Shown here in pieces: positions 17,569 through 27,059 of a DNA stretch of 64,000 bases. This DNA is from Pseudomonas sp. MWU13-2105 (GTDB lineage: Bacteria; Pseudomonadota; Gammaproteobacteria; Pseudomonadales; Pseudomonadaceae). Location of the stretch: positions 62,001 to 126,000 of the forward strand of contig NZ_JALLIY010000020.1 in assembly GCF_023242315.1 (NCBI RefSeq), written 5' to 3'. Positions within the stretch are counted from its first letter, which is position 1. Each line of letters begins with the position of its first letter. Under the pieces are notes generated by a model. The model searched no databases. It was not told the origin of the DNA and saw only the letters and a program-made list of their open reading frames with translations. The position numbers and the translations under genes were made by a program.

Positions 17569-19971
17569 ATGACTGTCAAAAAGAATATCTCGCTGTTGGT
17601 CGCGTCCGCCCTGCTGGGCATCCTGATCCTGGGGGCCGTCAGCCTCTACCTGATGGGCGGGGTCAGAACCATGGCCAGCTATGCCCAGGCCAATACCGTG
17701 CCCAGTATTGTCTTGCTGGACCAGGTAGCCGAGACCCTGGCCGATAGCCAGGCTCATCAGTGGCAGAACCTTTCCGCGCCGCTCGACGCTCGCTCGTCGC
17801 AGGCCGACAAGGCGCAGGTATCGGTGACCCAGGCGCTGGATCGCTATCAGAAGGAGTTGATTTCCGATGATCACGACATGGCGTTGCTCAATAGCCTGCG
17901 TAGTCGCCTCGATGGCTACAACCGTAGCCTGGAACGTTTCGACAGCCTGCTCAAAAATGGCGATCAAGCGGCGGCACGCAGCCTGTTGCTCGACAGCCAA
18001 GCGGCACTGGATAAAGTCACGACGGCCTTGAGCGATATGCGCCAGTACAACCTGGAACTGGGCGCCAAGGGAGTGCTGGCTGCGACCGGAACGGAGCAGA
18101 CCGCGATTTACACGGTAGTCCTGGCGGGCGGTGTGAGCTTGCTGATCACACTCCTGTTGGGGTTTTTCCTGGCGCGCAAGCTGTTGCATTCCCTGGGTGG
18201 TGAGCCAGCTGAAGTCCACGTTCTGACCGAGCGCCTGCTGGCCGGCCAACTGGACGCCGTGACCAGCGGTAATGGCGCCATGAGATCGGGTCTGGTGGGC
18301 TCCATGCAGCAACTCGGCGCTACCCTGAACCAGTTGATCACGGAAATGAACCACATGTCCGCCGAGCACGATAAAGGCGATATCGAGGTGCAGATCGAGG
18401 CTGGCCGCTTCGCCGGAAGCTACGGACAGATGGCCCAAGGGATCAACACCATGGTCAACGGCCATATCAGCGTGAAGAAACAGGCCATGGCCTGCATCAA
18501 GTCGATCAGCGAGGGCGACCTGGGCGCGCCGCTCCAGGCCTTCCCCGGCAAGAAAGCCTTTATCAACGTCACCATCGAACATCTGCGCAGCACGATCATG
18601 ACCTTGATCGAAGAGATGAACCGGATGTCGGACCAGCATGAGAAAGGCGACATCGATGTGCAGATCGATGCGCAGAAATTCCAGGGCTCGTACCGTCAGA
18701 TCGCCCAGGGGATCAACGACATGGTCAACGGTCATATCAGCGTGAAGAAACAAGCCATGGCCTGTATCCGCGCGTTCGGCGAAGGCGACCTGGCGGCTCC
18801 CCTGGCGCGCTTCCCCGGCAAGAAAGCCTTTATCAACGACAACATCGAGCAACTGCGCAGCAATATCCAGGCCCTGGTCGAAGATACCCGTCGGCTGAGC
18901 GAGGATGCCGTGGTCGGCAAGCTCGATACCCGCGCCGACAGTACTCGCCACCAAGGTGACTTCCGCCGCATCGTCGAGGGAATCAACAGCACCCTGGACT
19001 CGATCGTCGCCCCGCTCAGCGAGGCGATGGAAGTCATGGCCGCGCTGTCCAGCGGCGACCTGACCCGCAACGTCAAGGGGCACTATCAGGGCAGCCTGCA
19101 AGACCTGAAAAACTCGGTCAACGAGACGGTGGGCAAGCTCTCGCAAATCATCGGTGAAGTGCGCAGTTCCGCCGATTCGCTGTCCAGTGCTTCGGAAGAA
19201 ATTTCCGCCACCGCGCAAAGCATCAGCCAGTCGGCGTCTATGCAAGCGGCCTCGGTCGAGGAAACCTCGGCGTCGCTGGAGCAGATGTCGGCATCGATCG
19301 CCCAGAATACCGAGAACGCCAAGGTTACCGACGGCATGGCGGGCAAGGCCACCAAGGAAGCCAGCGAAGGTGGACAGGCAGTGAAAGACACCGTTTCGGC
19401 GATGAAAACCATTGCCGAGAAGATCGGTATCGTTGACTCGATTGCTTATCAGACCAACCTGCTGGCGCTCAACGCGGCGATCGAAGCGGCCCGTGCCGGC
19501 GAGCATGGCAAGGGCTTCGCGGTGGTCGCGGCCGAGGTGCGCAAACTGGCGGAACGGAGCCAGATCGCGGCCCAGGAGATCGGCCAGGTGGCCAAAAACA
19601 GCGTGGCCCTGGCCGAACGTGCCGGCAGCCTGCTGGATGAAATCGTGCCCTCGATCACCAAGACCTCCGACCTGGTCCAGGAAATCGCCGCCGCTTCCGA
19701 GGAGCAGTCGATCGGTTCCGAACAGATCAATGGGGCGATGTCGCAGATGAGCCAGATCACCCAGCAGAACGCTTCGGCCTCCGAGGAACTGGCGGCCACG
19801 GCCGAGGAAATGAGCAGCCAGGCCGAGCAGTTGCAGGAACTGATGGGCTTTTTCACCCTGCAGGGCGGGGCGGCGGTCACCCCCGCGCTGCGTGTGGCCC
19901 CTTCCAGCCAGCGGGGCATGCAGGACCGCGAGCATGCCCATGAGGGCGGTTTCATTCGCTTCGGGAGTTAA
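17569..19971 (+). CDS. Chemoreceptor with tandem HAMP repeats
   Basis: An 800-residue transmembrane receptor. Membrane segments lie at approx. residues 8-29 and 178-202, enclosing a four-helix periplasmic domain. Behind them is a tandem array: two nearly identical 90-residue units at residues 260-349 and 350-439 (each with a GHISVKKQAMACI core and an FPGKKAFIN segment), then more HAMP-like helices. The methyl-accepting signalling domain has NLLALNAAIEAARAG near residue 630. The layout recalls poly-HAMP receptors such as Aer2/McpB of the P. aeruginosa Che2 cluster, but no PAS-haem domain is seen. Confidence 0.9.
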   Translation: MTVKKNISLLVASALLGILILGAVSLYLMGGVRTMASYAQANTVPSIVLLDQVAETLADSQAHQWQNLSAPLDARSSQADKAQVSVTQALDRYQKELISDDHDMALLNSLRSRLDGYNRSLERFDSLLKNGDQAAARSLLLDSQAALDKVTTALSDMRQYNLELGAKGVLAATGTEQTAIYTVVLAGGVSLLITLLLGFFLARKLLHSLGGEPAEVHVLTERLLAGQLDAVTSGNGAMRSGLVGSMQQLGATLNQLITEMNHMSAEHDKGDIEVQIEAGRFAGSYGQMAQGINTMVNGHISVKKQAMACIKSISEGDLGAPLQAFPGKKAFINVTIEHLRSTIMTLIEEMNRMSDQHEKGDIDVQIDAQKFQGSYRQIAQGINDMVNGHISVKKQAMACIRAFGEGDLAAPLARFPGKKAFINDNIEQLRSNIQALVEDTRRLSEDAVVGKLDTRADSTRHQGDFRRIVEGINSTLDSIVAPLSEAMEVMAALSSGDLTRNVKGHYQGSLQDLKNSVNETVGKLSQIIGEVRSSADSLSSASEEISATAQSISQSASMQAASVEETSASLEQMSASIAQNTENAKVTDGMAGKATKEASEGGQAVKDTVSAMKTIAEKIGIVDSIAYQTNLLALNAAIEAARAGEHGKGFAVVAAEVRKLAERSQIAAQEIGQVAKNSVALAERAGSLLDEIVPSITKTSDLVQEIAAASEEQSIGSEQINGAMSQMSQITQQNASASEELAATAEEMSSQAEQLQELMGFFTLQGGAAVTPALRVAPSSQRGMQDREHAHEGGFIRFGS
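18346..18885 (+). repeat. 270-bp tandem duplication inside the chemoreceptor gene
   Basis: Two in-frame 270-bp units (18346-18615 and 18616-18885) encode homologous 90-residue HAMP-containing modules. Nucleotide identity is especially high around GTCAACGG(C/T)CATATCAGCG and the FPGKKAFIN codons, suggesting a fairly recent or homogenised duplication. Confidence 0.85.
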
Positions 19972-19974
19972 GTC

Positions 19975-20487
19975 ATGAACACAGCCGCCGCCAGCGTCCT
20001 CGAATCGGAGGCGCAGAACCCGGGAGCGAGCGAGCCCGCGCAGTTCCTGACCTTCACCTCGGCCGGCGAGGCCTATGCCATCGATACCTTGTGCGTGCGC
20101 GAGATCATCGAGTACGGCCAGGTCACCCAGGTGCCGATGATGCCGGATTTTATCCGCGGGGTGATCAACCTGCGTGGTTCGGTGGTACCGGTGATCGATC
20201 TGCAGGCGCGTTTCAGCAGAGGCACCACGCAACAGGGCAGTCGCACCTGCATCGTGATCCTCGAGGTGTTCCAGGAGGGCGACGCGCAGGTGCTGGGCAT
20301 CGTCGTCGACTCGGTCAGCGAGGTGATCGAGATCGACCTGGGGGATATCAAGCCGGCCCCGGTGATCGGCAACCGGATCCGCGGTGACTTTATCCGCGGC
20401 ATGGTCAGGGTCCGGGGCGAGTTCCTGACCTTGCTGCAAGTCGACCAGGTGCTCTGCGTCAGCGAAATCGCCGGCCAACTGCACTGA
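19975..20487 (+). CDS. cheW: Chemotaxis coupling protein CheW (first copy)
   Basis: A 170-residue CheW-like adaptor coupling receptors to CheA. Core motifs include YAIDTLCVREIIEYG, GVINLRGSVVPVIDL and GMVRVRGEFLTLL. Starts three bases after the receptor stop. A second, clearly paralogous cheW follows. Confidence 0.94.
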   Translation: MNTAAASVLESEAQNPGASEPAQFLTFTSAGEAYAIDTLCVREIIEYGQVTQVPMMPDFIRGVINLRGSVVPVIDLQARFSRGTTQQGSRTCIVILEVFQEGDAQVLGIVVDSVSEVIEIDLGDIKPAPVIGNRIRGDFIRGMVRVRGEFLTLLQVDQVLCVSEIAGQLH

Positions 20488-20540
20488 GTGCTGTCGATCG
20501 GGCACCGGGCAAGCGGGTGCCTCTGTCCAATCTTGAGAAG

Positions 20541-20564
20541 GGAGCGGCCGTGAATGGCCGCTCC
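20541..20564 (+). other. Hairpin between the two cheW genes
   Basis: A 9-bp perfect stem (GGAGCGGCC / GGCCGCTCC) with a six-base loop but no T-run, ending 13 bases before the start codon of the second cheW. It could be a transcript-stabilising or attenuating hairpin. Confidence 0.5.
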
Positions 20565-20577
20565 CCGGGAGTGAGCC

Positions 20578-21105
20578 ATGTCTGAATCCATTTCGCCGCT
20601 GCGTTCGTCACGGGACGCGGTGCCGACCCAGTATCTGACGTTCAGCCTGGGTCAGGAAATGTTTGCCGTCGGCACCTTGAGTGTCCGGGAGATCGTCGAG
20701 TACGGCCCGATTACCGCGCTGCCGCTGGCGCCGCCGAGCATTCGCGGGGTGACCAACCTGCGTGGCGCGGCCATTCCGGTGCTGGACCTGGGGCTGCGTT
20801 TCGGCGGCAGCCTGACGCAGCAGAGTGCCCGCACCTGTATCGTCATGCTGGAAACCCGCGGGGCGGGCAGTTCCGGCCTGGTGGGCATCATTGTCGACGC
20901 GGTCAGCGAGGTGCTGGAGATCGCCCGGGAGCAGATCGAGCCCGCGCCGGCCCTCAATGGACGCCTGAGCCCGGCGTTCATATTGGGCATTGGCAAGCTC
21001 AATGGCGGCTTCGTCCTGTTGCTCGACATCGAGCAGATCCTCAGCGCTGACGATTGGTCGGCGTTGCAGACCCCAGGTGCGCTGACACAAGGACTGGCCT
21101 CATGA
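20578..21105 (+). CDS. cheW: Chemotaxis coupling protein CheW (second copy)
   Basis: A 175-residue CheW paralogue (MFAVGTLSVREIVEYGPITALP, GVTNLRGAAIPVLDL). RBS GGGAGTGAG. Its stop overlaps the cheR start (ATGA). The two CheW copies differ enough to suggest separate receptor partners. Confidence 0.93.
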   Translation: MSESISPLRSSRDAVPTQYLTFSLGQEMFAVGTLSVREIVEYGPITALPLAPPSIRGVTNLRGAAIPVLDLGLRFGGSLTQQSARTCIVMLETRGAGSSGLVGIIVDAVSEVLEIAREQIEPAPALNGRLSPAFILGIGKLNGGFVLLLDIEQILSADDWSALQTPGALTQGLAS

Positions 21106-21905
21106 ATGTGATTCTCTCAGACAATGAGTTCCAGCAGTTTCGCACGATGATCCGCGAGATCGCCGGCATCAGCATGTCCGACGCGAAGAAGCAGTTGATC
21201 AGCGGTCGCCTGGCCAAGCGCCTGCAGTATTTCAAGCTGACCAACTATGGCAGTTACTATCGCTTGCTGACCAAGGACAAGGCCGAACTGCAGATGGCCG
21301 TGGACCTGTTGACCACCAACGAAACCTATTTCTTCCGTGAGCCCAGGCACTTCGAATTCCTCAAGGAGGTCATTCTCCCCGAATTGCGGGGGCATGCCCC
21401 GGTACGCATCTGGAGCGGTGCCTGCTCTACCGGCGAGGAGCCCTACACCCTGGCCATGGTCCTGGCCGACAGCCTGGGTTCGCGACCGTGGGAGATTCTC
21501 GCCTCGGATATCAGCACGCGTGTCCTCGACAAGGCCCGCACCGGGCGTTATCCGCTGGATGCCACCAAGGGCATCCCCGAAGCGCTGCTGAACAAGTACT
21601 GCCTCAAGGGCGTCGGTAGCAATTCCGGCATTTTCATGGTCGATCCGGCGCTGGCCTCGCGTATCGATTTCACCGCGCTGAACCTGAACACCCCGATTCC
21701 CGCGGTGGGGCAGTTCGACGTTATTTTCCTGCGCAACGTAATGATCTATTTCGACAACCAGACCAAGTCCCAGGTGGTGCAGCGCTTGCTCAAGCACCTC
21801 AAGCCTGGTGGTTATTTTGTCATCAGTCATTCGGAGAGCCTGAATGGAATTACCGATGATGTGCAGTTGGTCAAACCCTCCGTCTACCGCAAGCCCGCCG
21901 CGTGA
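21102..21905 (+). CDS. cheR: Chemotaxis protein methyltransferase CheR
   Basis: A 267-residue SAM-dependent glutamate methyltransferase for receptors. N-terminal helical domain (NEFQQFRTMIREIAGI), catalytic domain with NETYFFREPRHFE and IWSGACSTGEEPYT (SAM-binding loop), and FDVIFLRNVMIYFD. ATG at 21102 overlaps the cheW stop by four bases; the earlier in-frame positions lie inside cheW. Confidence 0.95.
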   Translation: MNVILSDNEFQQFRTMIREIAGISMSDAKKQLISGRLAKRLQYFKLTNYGSYYRLLTKDKAELQMAVDLLTTNETYFFREPRHFEFLKEVILPELRGHAPVRIWSGACSTGEEPYTLAMVLADSLGSRPWEILASDISTRVLDKARTGRYPLDATKGIPEALLNKYCLKGVGSNSGIFMVDPALASRIDFTALNLNTPIPAVGQFDVIFLRNVMIYFDNQTKSQVVQRLLKHLKPGGYFVISHSESLNGITDDVQLVKPSVYRKPAA

Positions 21906-22419
21906 AGCGCCCGAGGTGGTAGAGCACTTCCTGCAGCCCGGCGAAGTGGTGTTCGGTGGTCGGCAGCTGCGCCTGCGCACCTTGTTGGGCTCCTGCGTAG
22001 CCCTGGTACTGTGGCATCCACAGCGGTTGCTGGGGGGGATGTGTCATTACATGCTGCCTTCGCGTCATGGCCGCAATCCGGGCGACCTCAACGGTCGTTA
22101 CGCGAGCGACGCGCTGGCACTGCTGTTCACTTTCATTCGCCAGGCTGAAGCGCGGCCCGAACAGTTCGTCGTCAGCGTCTTTGGCGGTGGCGACATGTTT
22201 CCCGGTGCCCGGCGCCATGGCGGAGTCGGCATCGGCGAGCTGAATGTGAATGCCGCCCGGCGTTTGATCAAGGCCCATGGCCTGCGCTGCGAGGTGTATC
22301 ACGTGGGCGGTCGGGGTTATCGCAACCTGGTGTTCGATGTCGCCAGCGGTTGTCTGCAACTCAACCATACCGACTCGGCGCCAGGTCAGGTCGAGCCCCC
22401 GAGGAGTCATGGCAGATGA
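21844..22419 (+). CDS. cheD: Chemoreceptor glutamine deamidase CheD
   Basis: A 191-residue CheD that deamidates receptor glutamines. The catalytic Cys is in LLGSCVALVLW and the His in GGMCHYMLP. The ATG at 21844 follows CGGAGAGCC but overlaps cheR by 62 bases; a GTG at 21916 (VVEHFLQPGEV) is an alternative start. The stop overlaps the cheB start (ATGA). Confidence 0.9.
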   Translation: MELPMMCSWSNPPSTASPPREAPEVVEHFLQPGEVVFGGRQLRLRTLLGSCVALVLWHPQRLLGGMCHYMLPSRHGRNPGDLNGRYASDALALLFTFIRQAEARPEQFVVSVFGGGDMFPGARRHGGVGIGELNVNAARRLIKAHGLRCEVYHVGGRGYRNLVFDVASGCLQLNHTDSAPGQVEPPRSHGR

Positions 22420-23492
22420 CGGATATCAAGGTATTGATTGTCGACGACTCGGCGGTGGTGCGTCAGGTCCTGGGCGCGACCCTGGGCCAGGCCGGCGGGA
22501 TCGAGGTCATCGGTGTCGCGGCCGACCCGGTCTTCGCCATGGAAAAGATGAGCAAGCAATGGCCCGATGTGATCGTGCTGGATGTGGAGATGCCGCGGAT
22601 GGACGGCATCACCTTCCTGAAAAAACTCATGGCCGAACGACCGACCCCGGTGGTGATCTGCTCGACCCTGACCGAGAAGGGCGCCAAGACCACCTTGCTG
22701 GCACTGGCGGCGGGGGCGGTGAGTATCGTCAGCAAACCGCAGTCCAACCTGCGTCAGTTCCTGACCGAGAGTGCCGATGAGCTGATACACGCGGTCAAGG
22801 CCGCGGCCAAGGCCAATATCAAGCGGATCCTGGGTAGCCAGGGGGGGGCTGAAGTTGCGCCCCGGCTCACTGCCGACGCTATCCTGCCGCCAGGCAGCAC
22901 GGCCATGCTCCGCACCACCGAAAGCATTGTTGCCATGGGCACTTCAACCGGTGGCACGCAGGCGCTGGAGCAGGTGCTCCGGGCGCTGCCACGGGTTTGC
23001 CCGGGGATTGTCATCGTCCAGCACATGCCGGAAAAATTCACCGCGGCTTTTGCCGAACGCCTCAACCAGGTCTGCGAGATCGAAGTCCGCGAGGCCAGGC
23101 ACGGCGACCGGGTAATGCCGGGACGTGCATTGATCGCGCCGGGGGGCAGCCATATGCTGCTCAAGCGCAGTGGTGCGCAGTATCAGGTGGATATCGTCGA
23201 CGGCCCGCCTGTCAGCCGGCACCGGCCTTCGGTCGATGTGTTGTTCCGCTCGGTTGCGCGTGGCGCCGGCAGCAACGCCCTGGGCATCATCATGACCGGG
23301 ATGGGCGATGACGGCGCCCGCGGGTTGAAGGAGATGCGCGAGGCCGGGGCCAGGACCCTCGGTCAGGATGAGGCATCTTGTGTGGTCTACGGCATGCCGC
23401 GGGAGGCGTTCAAGCTGGGGGCGGTCGAGCGCGAGTTGCCGCTGGAGCAGATCGCCGGGGCGATCCTCGGCATCTGCGGACACCCGCGCTGA
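22416..23492 (+). CDS. cheB: Chemotaxis methylesterase/deamidase CheB
   Basis: A 358-residue response regulator-methylesterase. Receiver domain with DD at residues 10-11 and phospho-Asp in LDVEMPRMDG. The C-terminal esterase has catalytic Ser in MGTSTGGTQ (approx. residue 176), His in QHMPEKFT and Asp in GMGDDGARG. Start overlaps cheD. Last gene of the run; the next two genes are convergent. Confidence 0.95.
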   Translation: MTDIKVLIVDDSAVVRQVLGATLGQAGGIEVIGVAADPVFAMEKMSKQWPDVIVLDVEMPRMDGITFLKKLMAERPTPVVICSTLTEKGAKTTLLALAAGAVSIVSKPQSNLRQFLTESADELIHAVKAAAKANIKRILGSQGGAEVAPRLTADAILPPGSTAMLRTTESIVAMGTSTGGTQALEQVLRALPRVCPGIVIVQHMPEKFTAAFAERLNQVCEIEVREARHGDRVMPGRALIAPGGSHMLLKRSGAQYQVDIVDGPPVSRHRPSVDVLFRSVARGAGSNALGIIMTGMGDDGARGLKEMREAGARTLGQDEASCVVYGMPREAFKLGAVERELPLEQIAGAILGICGHPR

Positions 23493-23508
23493 GGGCCCCG
23501 GAGCCGTC

Positions 23509-24138
23509 TCAGACCAGTCCCTGGCTGAGGGCGTAGCGCACCAGGTCGGTGCTGGTGGTGAAGCACATCTTTTCCATCAACCGGGTCTTGTGGGTGCTCA
23601 CGGTCTTGTTGCTGATCACCAGTTGTTCGGCAATCTGATTGACGCTCAGGCCCTGTGCGAGCATGCGCAGGATCTGGAATTCCCGTGCCGAAAGCGCTTG
23701 CGACGGACTTTCGGGAGACAGGCCGCTGCTTTGCAGGGCGATCTGTTCGGCCAGTTCCGGATCCAGGTAGCGGCCACCGCCGCCGACCTTGCGGATGGCG
23801 GCCAGCAAGGTCTCCGGATCGTGGTCCTTGGTCATGTAGCCCGACGCTCCGGCGCGTAATGCGCGCTGGGCGATATGGGCTTCGTTGTGCATGCTCAGGA
23901 TCAGTATCGGCAGCTTGGGGTAGTGGGCGTGGATGCGACCGATCAGATCCTCGCCGCTGCTACCGGGCATGGTCATGTCGAGCAGCAAGATGTCGATCTC
24001 GGTGTGGCGCAGCAGGTCGAGGACCTGGGCGCCGTTCTCCGCTTCGGCGACCACGCAGAAGTCCTTGACCAGGGCGAACAGCTGCTTGAGGCCTTCGCGC
24101 ATTATTCGGTGGTCATCGGCCACCATCAATCGGATCAT
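23509..24138 (-). CDS. LuxR/NarL-type response regulator
   Basis: A 209-residue regulator: receiver with phospho-Asp54 (LLLDMTMPG) and a C-terminal LuxR helix-turn-helix (LSAREFQILRMLAQGLSVNQIAEQLVISNKTVSTH). ATG at 24138 overlaps the stop of the kinase upstream (ATGA), so the pair is translationally coupled. A candidate to bind the inverted repeats seen at 27042-27059, 11896-11954 or 13305-13363; this is inference. Confidence 0.93.
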   Translation of the reverse strand: MIRLMVADDHRIMREGLKQLFALVKDFCVVAEAENGAQVLDLLRHTEIDILLLDMTMPGSSGEDLIGRIHAHYPKLPILILSMHNEAHIAQRALRAGASGYMTKDHDPETLLAAIRKVGGGGRYLDPELAEQIALQSSGLSPESPSQALSAREFQILRMLAQGLSVNQIAEQLVISNKTVSTHKTRLMEKMCFTTSTDLVRYALSQGLV

Positions 24139-26879
24139 GAGTCGGAGCTCCTTGGGGCGGGGACCTTCAGCTGTACGGTGGTGCCGCCACCGACTTTGCT
24201 GGAAATATGGGTGGTGCCACCCAGGGTCAGGCCGCGCTCGCGCATGCCCAGCAGGCCGAGGGTTTTGCCGGATAATCCACGTTGCTCGAAACCCTTGCCG
24301 TTGTCGCTGATTTCCAGCGACCAGCCAACGGCGGTTTTTTCCAGGCTCACCCTGACGCGGCTGGCTTCGGCGTGACGGGCGATATTGGTCAGCGATTCCT
24401 GGGCGATCCGAAAGGCCGCGGTGGCGGCGGCATCCTCCAGTTGTACCGGTTGTCGGGGGATCTGCAAATCGCAGGCGATGCCCCATTGTTGTCTGAACGT
24501 GTCGGTCAGCCACTCCAGGGCAGCCACCAGTCCCATGTTGAGGATCGACGGGCGCAGGCTGGTGGAAATGTTCCTCACCACCTGGACGGTCTGGTCGATC
24601 AGTTGCAGCAGGCGCGTGACCTGCTCACTGAGTTGCGGCACTTGTTCGCCATACTGAAAGCGCAGCAACGAAGTGCCCATGCGGATCGCCGTCAGGTGCT
24701 GCCCCAGTTCGTCATGAATTTCCTGGGCGATCAGTTTGCGCTCCTCTTCCCGGGCACTTTCGCGGCTGGACATCAATTGTCGCAGCTGATTGTTCAGCGT
24801 CGCCAGGCGTCGCTCGGCCATTCGCAGTTTGGAAATGTCACGGACCACCGCCAGCACGGTACTGATGCGTCCCTGGACATCCTGTTCCGGAACCAGGCTG
24901 ATGTGGTAGACCCGTTGCATGCGTTGGCGGCCTCCGAGCACATACTCGTGTTCCAGCGGCTGGCCGGTTTCCACCGCTTCGATCAGTGCGTCCTGGAACA
25001 GTTGGCTTTGCAGGTTGCGTGGCAGTATTTGCAGTAGGCGTTTGTGCAGCAACCTGGCCTGGGGGCGGTCCAGCCAGCGTTCCAGCGCCGGGTTGATAAA
25101 CAGCAGCTTGCCGGATGGGCTCAGGCGAGCGATACCATCTGGGGAGTTCTCCACCAGGGTGCCGATTTCCTGCTGGCGGGCGCGTTCGTTACGCTGGATT
25201 TCCCGCAGGTCGGTGATGTTCCGGGCGATGCACACCATTCGATGCAGGCGGCCGTTGGTGTCGGCGACCGGCACCAGGTTGAAATGGATGAAGTACGAGC
25301 GCTCGCCACAGGGTAGGTGGGCATCCAGCTCGATAGGGGCGCCGACCGCGATGCAGTGTTGGCAGATGGCCTCGACCACCTGCGCGGCATCGCTCGGCAG
25401 CCATTGCTCCAGGGGCTGTCCGATCAGATCGGCATGCTGCCTGGCGAGCATCTGGCAGAGTATCGGATTGGCCTCCAGGCAACTGAGCCGCTGGTCGACA
25501 TCGATGGCCAGCAGGCAAAGCATGTCCTGGGTGTGATCGAAGACTTCGCGGTAACGGCGTTCGCTTTGCGCCAGGCTGTCCAGGGCCGCGCAACGTTCCC
25601 AGGCGATGGAACCTATGTGGCTGGCCATTTGCGCATACTTGCGGTCCTGGTCATGGAGGGGTTGTTCACCGTAGATGAACAGCACGATGACCCCAAGCGT
25701 CCGGCCGCTGCTATTGACCACCGGCTCCAGCCAGCCGCTGCGATAGCCGGCTTGCCGGGCGGGTGCGCTGAAGCTCAGGTGCGCGGCATCGCTCTGCAGG
25801 TCGTCGATCAACCGGCGTTGCTCGAAGAATCCTGGAAAGCGGTTCAGGTCCGCGGCCAGGCAGGCCTGGATCGACAGCGGGTCATCGGAGGGCGCGGGCT
25901 GATTGTCGCTGCCGGGCTCGGTCTTGAAGACGATGGCATGACGAAACTCGGGTGTCAGTACCTCCAGGTAGGTGCTCAACAGCGGCAACACGGTCTGCAG
26001 GGCGCCGTCGGTGACCATCACCTGGAAAATCGCCGAGCGTGCGTTCTCCGCGCGTTCCTGTTGTCGCAGCGAGCTGACATTCTGGGCCATGACCAGGACC
26101 CCGGAGATATCCGCGTTGTCATCGTGCTCCACCGTCAGGCTGCACATGAACGCAACGGCGCGCCCGGAGTAGGGATCCTTACTTTCCAGTAACTGGGTGG
26201 CGGCAGTGCCGGTGGACAGGGTGTGTTGCAACTGCGCGCGGAAATCCTCGTCGATCGGTTGTGCGTGGGGGACCTGGGAGGATGTGCGCTCGATGCTGGG
26301 GACGTCGGGAAAGCCCCGGATGCGTTCGAACTCGGGGTTGGCGTAGATGCGCTGCCCGAGGCGGTTGTAGCGCAGGATGATATTCGGCGAGTTCTGTGCG
26401 AGGGAACGGTACTTCTGTTCGTTGCTCAGCAGGGCCTGGCGCAAGGCCAGATGCTCGCTGATGTCCTCGAACTGCGACACGTAGTAAAGGGCTTCGCCTT
26501 TCTGGTTGCGTGCCACGCCGACGCTCAAGCGCACCCACAGCACGCTGCCGTCCTTGCGCAGGTAACGTTTCTCCAGGGTCAGGCTGGAGCGCTGTCCTTG
26601 GACTAATCTGGGTAATTCGTCGCGACCGGCGTGGAGGTCGTCGGGGTGGGTCAGTTGCTGGAACGAGGTGCCGCGCAGCTCTTCTTCGGTGTAGCCGAGC
26701 ATCCGGCAGAGCATCTGGTTCGCGGCAATCCATTCGCCGCTCAGGCGCAGCAAGGCCAGGCCGGTGCCGGCGGAGTCGAAGGCCAGGCGATAGTCTTGCT
26801 CGGCGGGACCAGGCAGCGGCGCATCGGTTTCCCCAGCGCCTTGGGTGGGAGTGACCTCTGCTGTAACGGCTGAATCCAT
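24135..26879 (-). CDS. Multi-PAS/GAF sensor histidine kinase (HisKA_3 type)
   Basis: A 914-residue kinase without obvious membrane segments. Several PAS domains are visible: near residue 40 (YRLAFDSAGTGLALLRLSGEWIAANQ), 160, 460 and 590, with a GAF-like stretch between. The HisKA_3 dimerisation box (AQEIHDELGQHLTAIRMG, approx. residue 720) and a GHKL ATPase (ISDNGKGF, GLLGMRERGLTLGG) follow. ATG at 26879 has GGGAGAAGG in front; the frame is open to 27080 but would include the operator-like palindrome. Partner of the LuxR-type regulator downstream. Confidence 0.9.
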   Translation of the reverse strand: MDSAVTAEVTPTQGAGETDAPLPGPAEQDYRLAFDSAGTGLALLRLSGEWIAANQMLCRMLGYTEEELRGTSFQQLTHPDDLHAGRDELPRLVQGQRSSLTLEKRYLRKDGSVLWVRLSVGVARNQKGEALYYVSQFEDISEHLALRQALLSNEQKYRSLAQNSPNIILRYNRLGQRIYANPEFERIRGFPDVPSIERTSSQVPHAQPIDEDFRAQLQHTLSTGTAATQLLESKDPYSGRAVAFMCSLTVEHDDNADISGVLVMAQNVSSLRQQERAENARSAIFQVMVTDGALQTVLPLLSTYLEVLTPEFRHAIVFKTEPGSDNQPAPSDDPLSIQACLAADLNRFPGFFEQRRLIDDLQSDAAHLSFSAPARQAGYRSGWLEPVVNSSGRTLGVIVLFIYGEQPLHDQDRKYAQMASHIGSIAWERCAALDSLAQSERRYREVFDHTQDMLCLLAIDVDQRLSCLEANPILCQMLARQHADLIGQPLEQWLPSDAAQVVEAICQHCIAVGAPIELDAHLPCGERSYFIHFNLVPVADTNGRLHRMVCIARNITDLREIQRNERARQQEIGTLVENSPDGIARLSPSGKLLFINPALERWLDRPQARLLHKRLLQILPRNLQSQLFQDALIEAVETGQPLEHEYVLGGRQRMQRVYHISLVPEQDVQGRISTVLAVVRDISKLRMAERRLATLNNQLRQLMSSRESAREEERKLIAQEIHDELGQHLTAIRMGTSLLRFQYGEQVPQLSEQVTRLLQLIDQTVQVVRNISTSLRPSILNMGLVAALEWLTDTFRQQWGIACDLQIPRQPVQLEDAAATAAFRIAQESLTNIARHAEASRVRVSLEKTAVGWSLEISDNGKGFEQRGLSGKTLGLLGMRERGLTLGGTTHISSKVGGGTTVQLKVPAPRSSDS

Positions 26880-27041
26880 TCGCCTTCTCCCGGCTGTTTT
26901 GCCTGGAGCATAGCGCAAGCGCCCGGCAGTATGAACATCTGTTCGGTCTGGGCCATGAGCGCGCCGATCAGCGTCGGATCCAGGTCGGTAAACAGGCCGA
27001 TTGCGTGATGATCCGTCTGCCGACGAAAGGACGGTTGGTCG

Positions 27042-27059
27042 CTTAGACAAACGTCTAAG
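27042..27059. promoter_or_regulatory. Perfect inverted repeat in the divergent kinase / HD-GYP promoter region
   Basis: CTTAGAC-AAAC-GTCTAAG, a perfect 7-bp palindrome with a 4-base spacer. It lies in the 355-bp region between the divergent sensor kinase and HD-GYP response-regulator genes. The form fits a dimeric NarL/LuxR-type operator. No other gene is seen in 26880-27234. Confidence 0.55.

Noticed and set aside
17539..20505. A 988-codon open frame on the minus strand opposite the chemoreceptor and cheW
   Set aside because: It is the antisense shadow of high-GC3 genes with full family matches on the plus strand; its product is low-complexity His/Asp/Leu-rich and has no family features.
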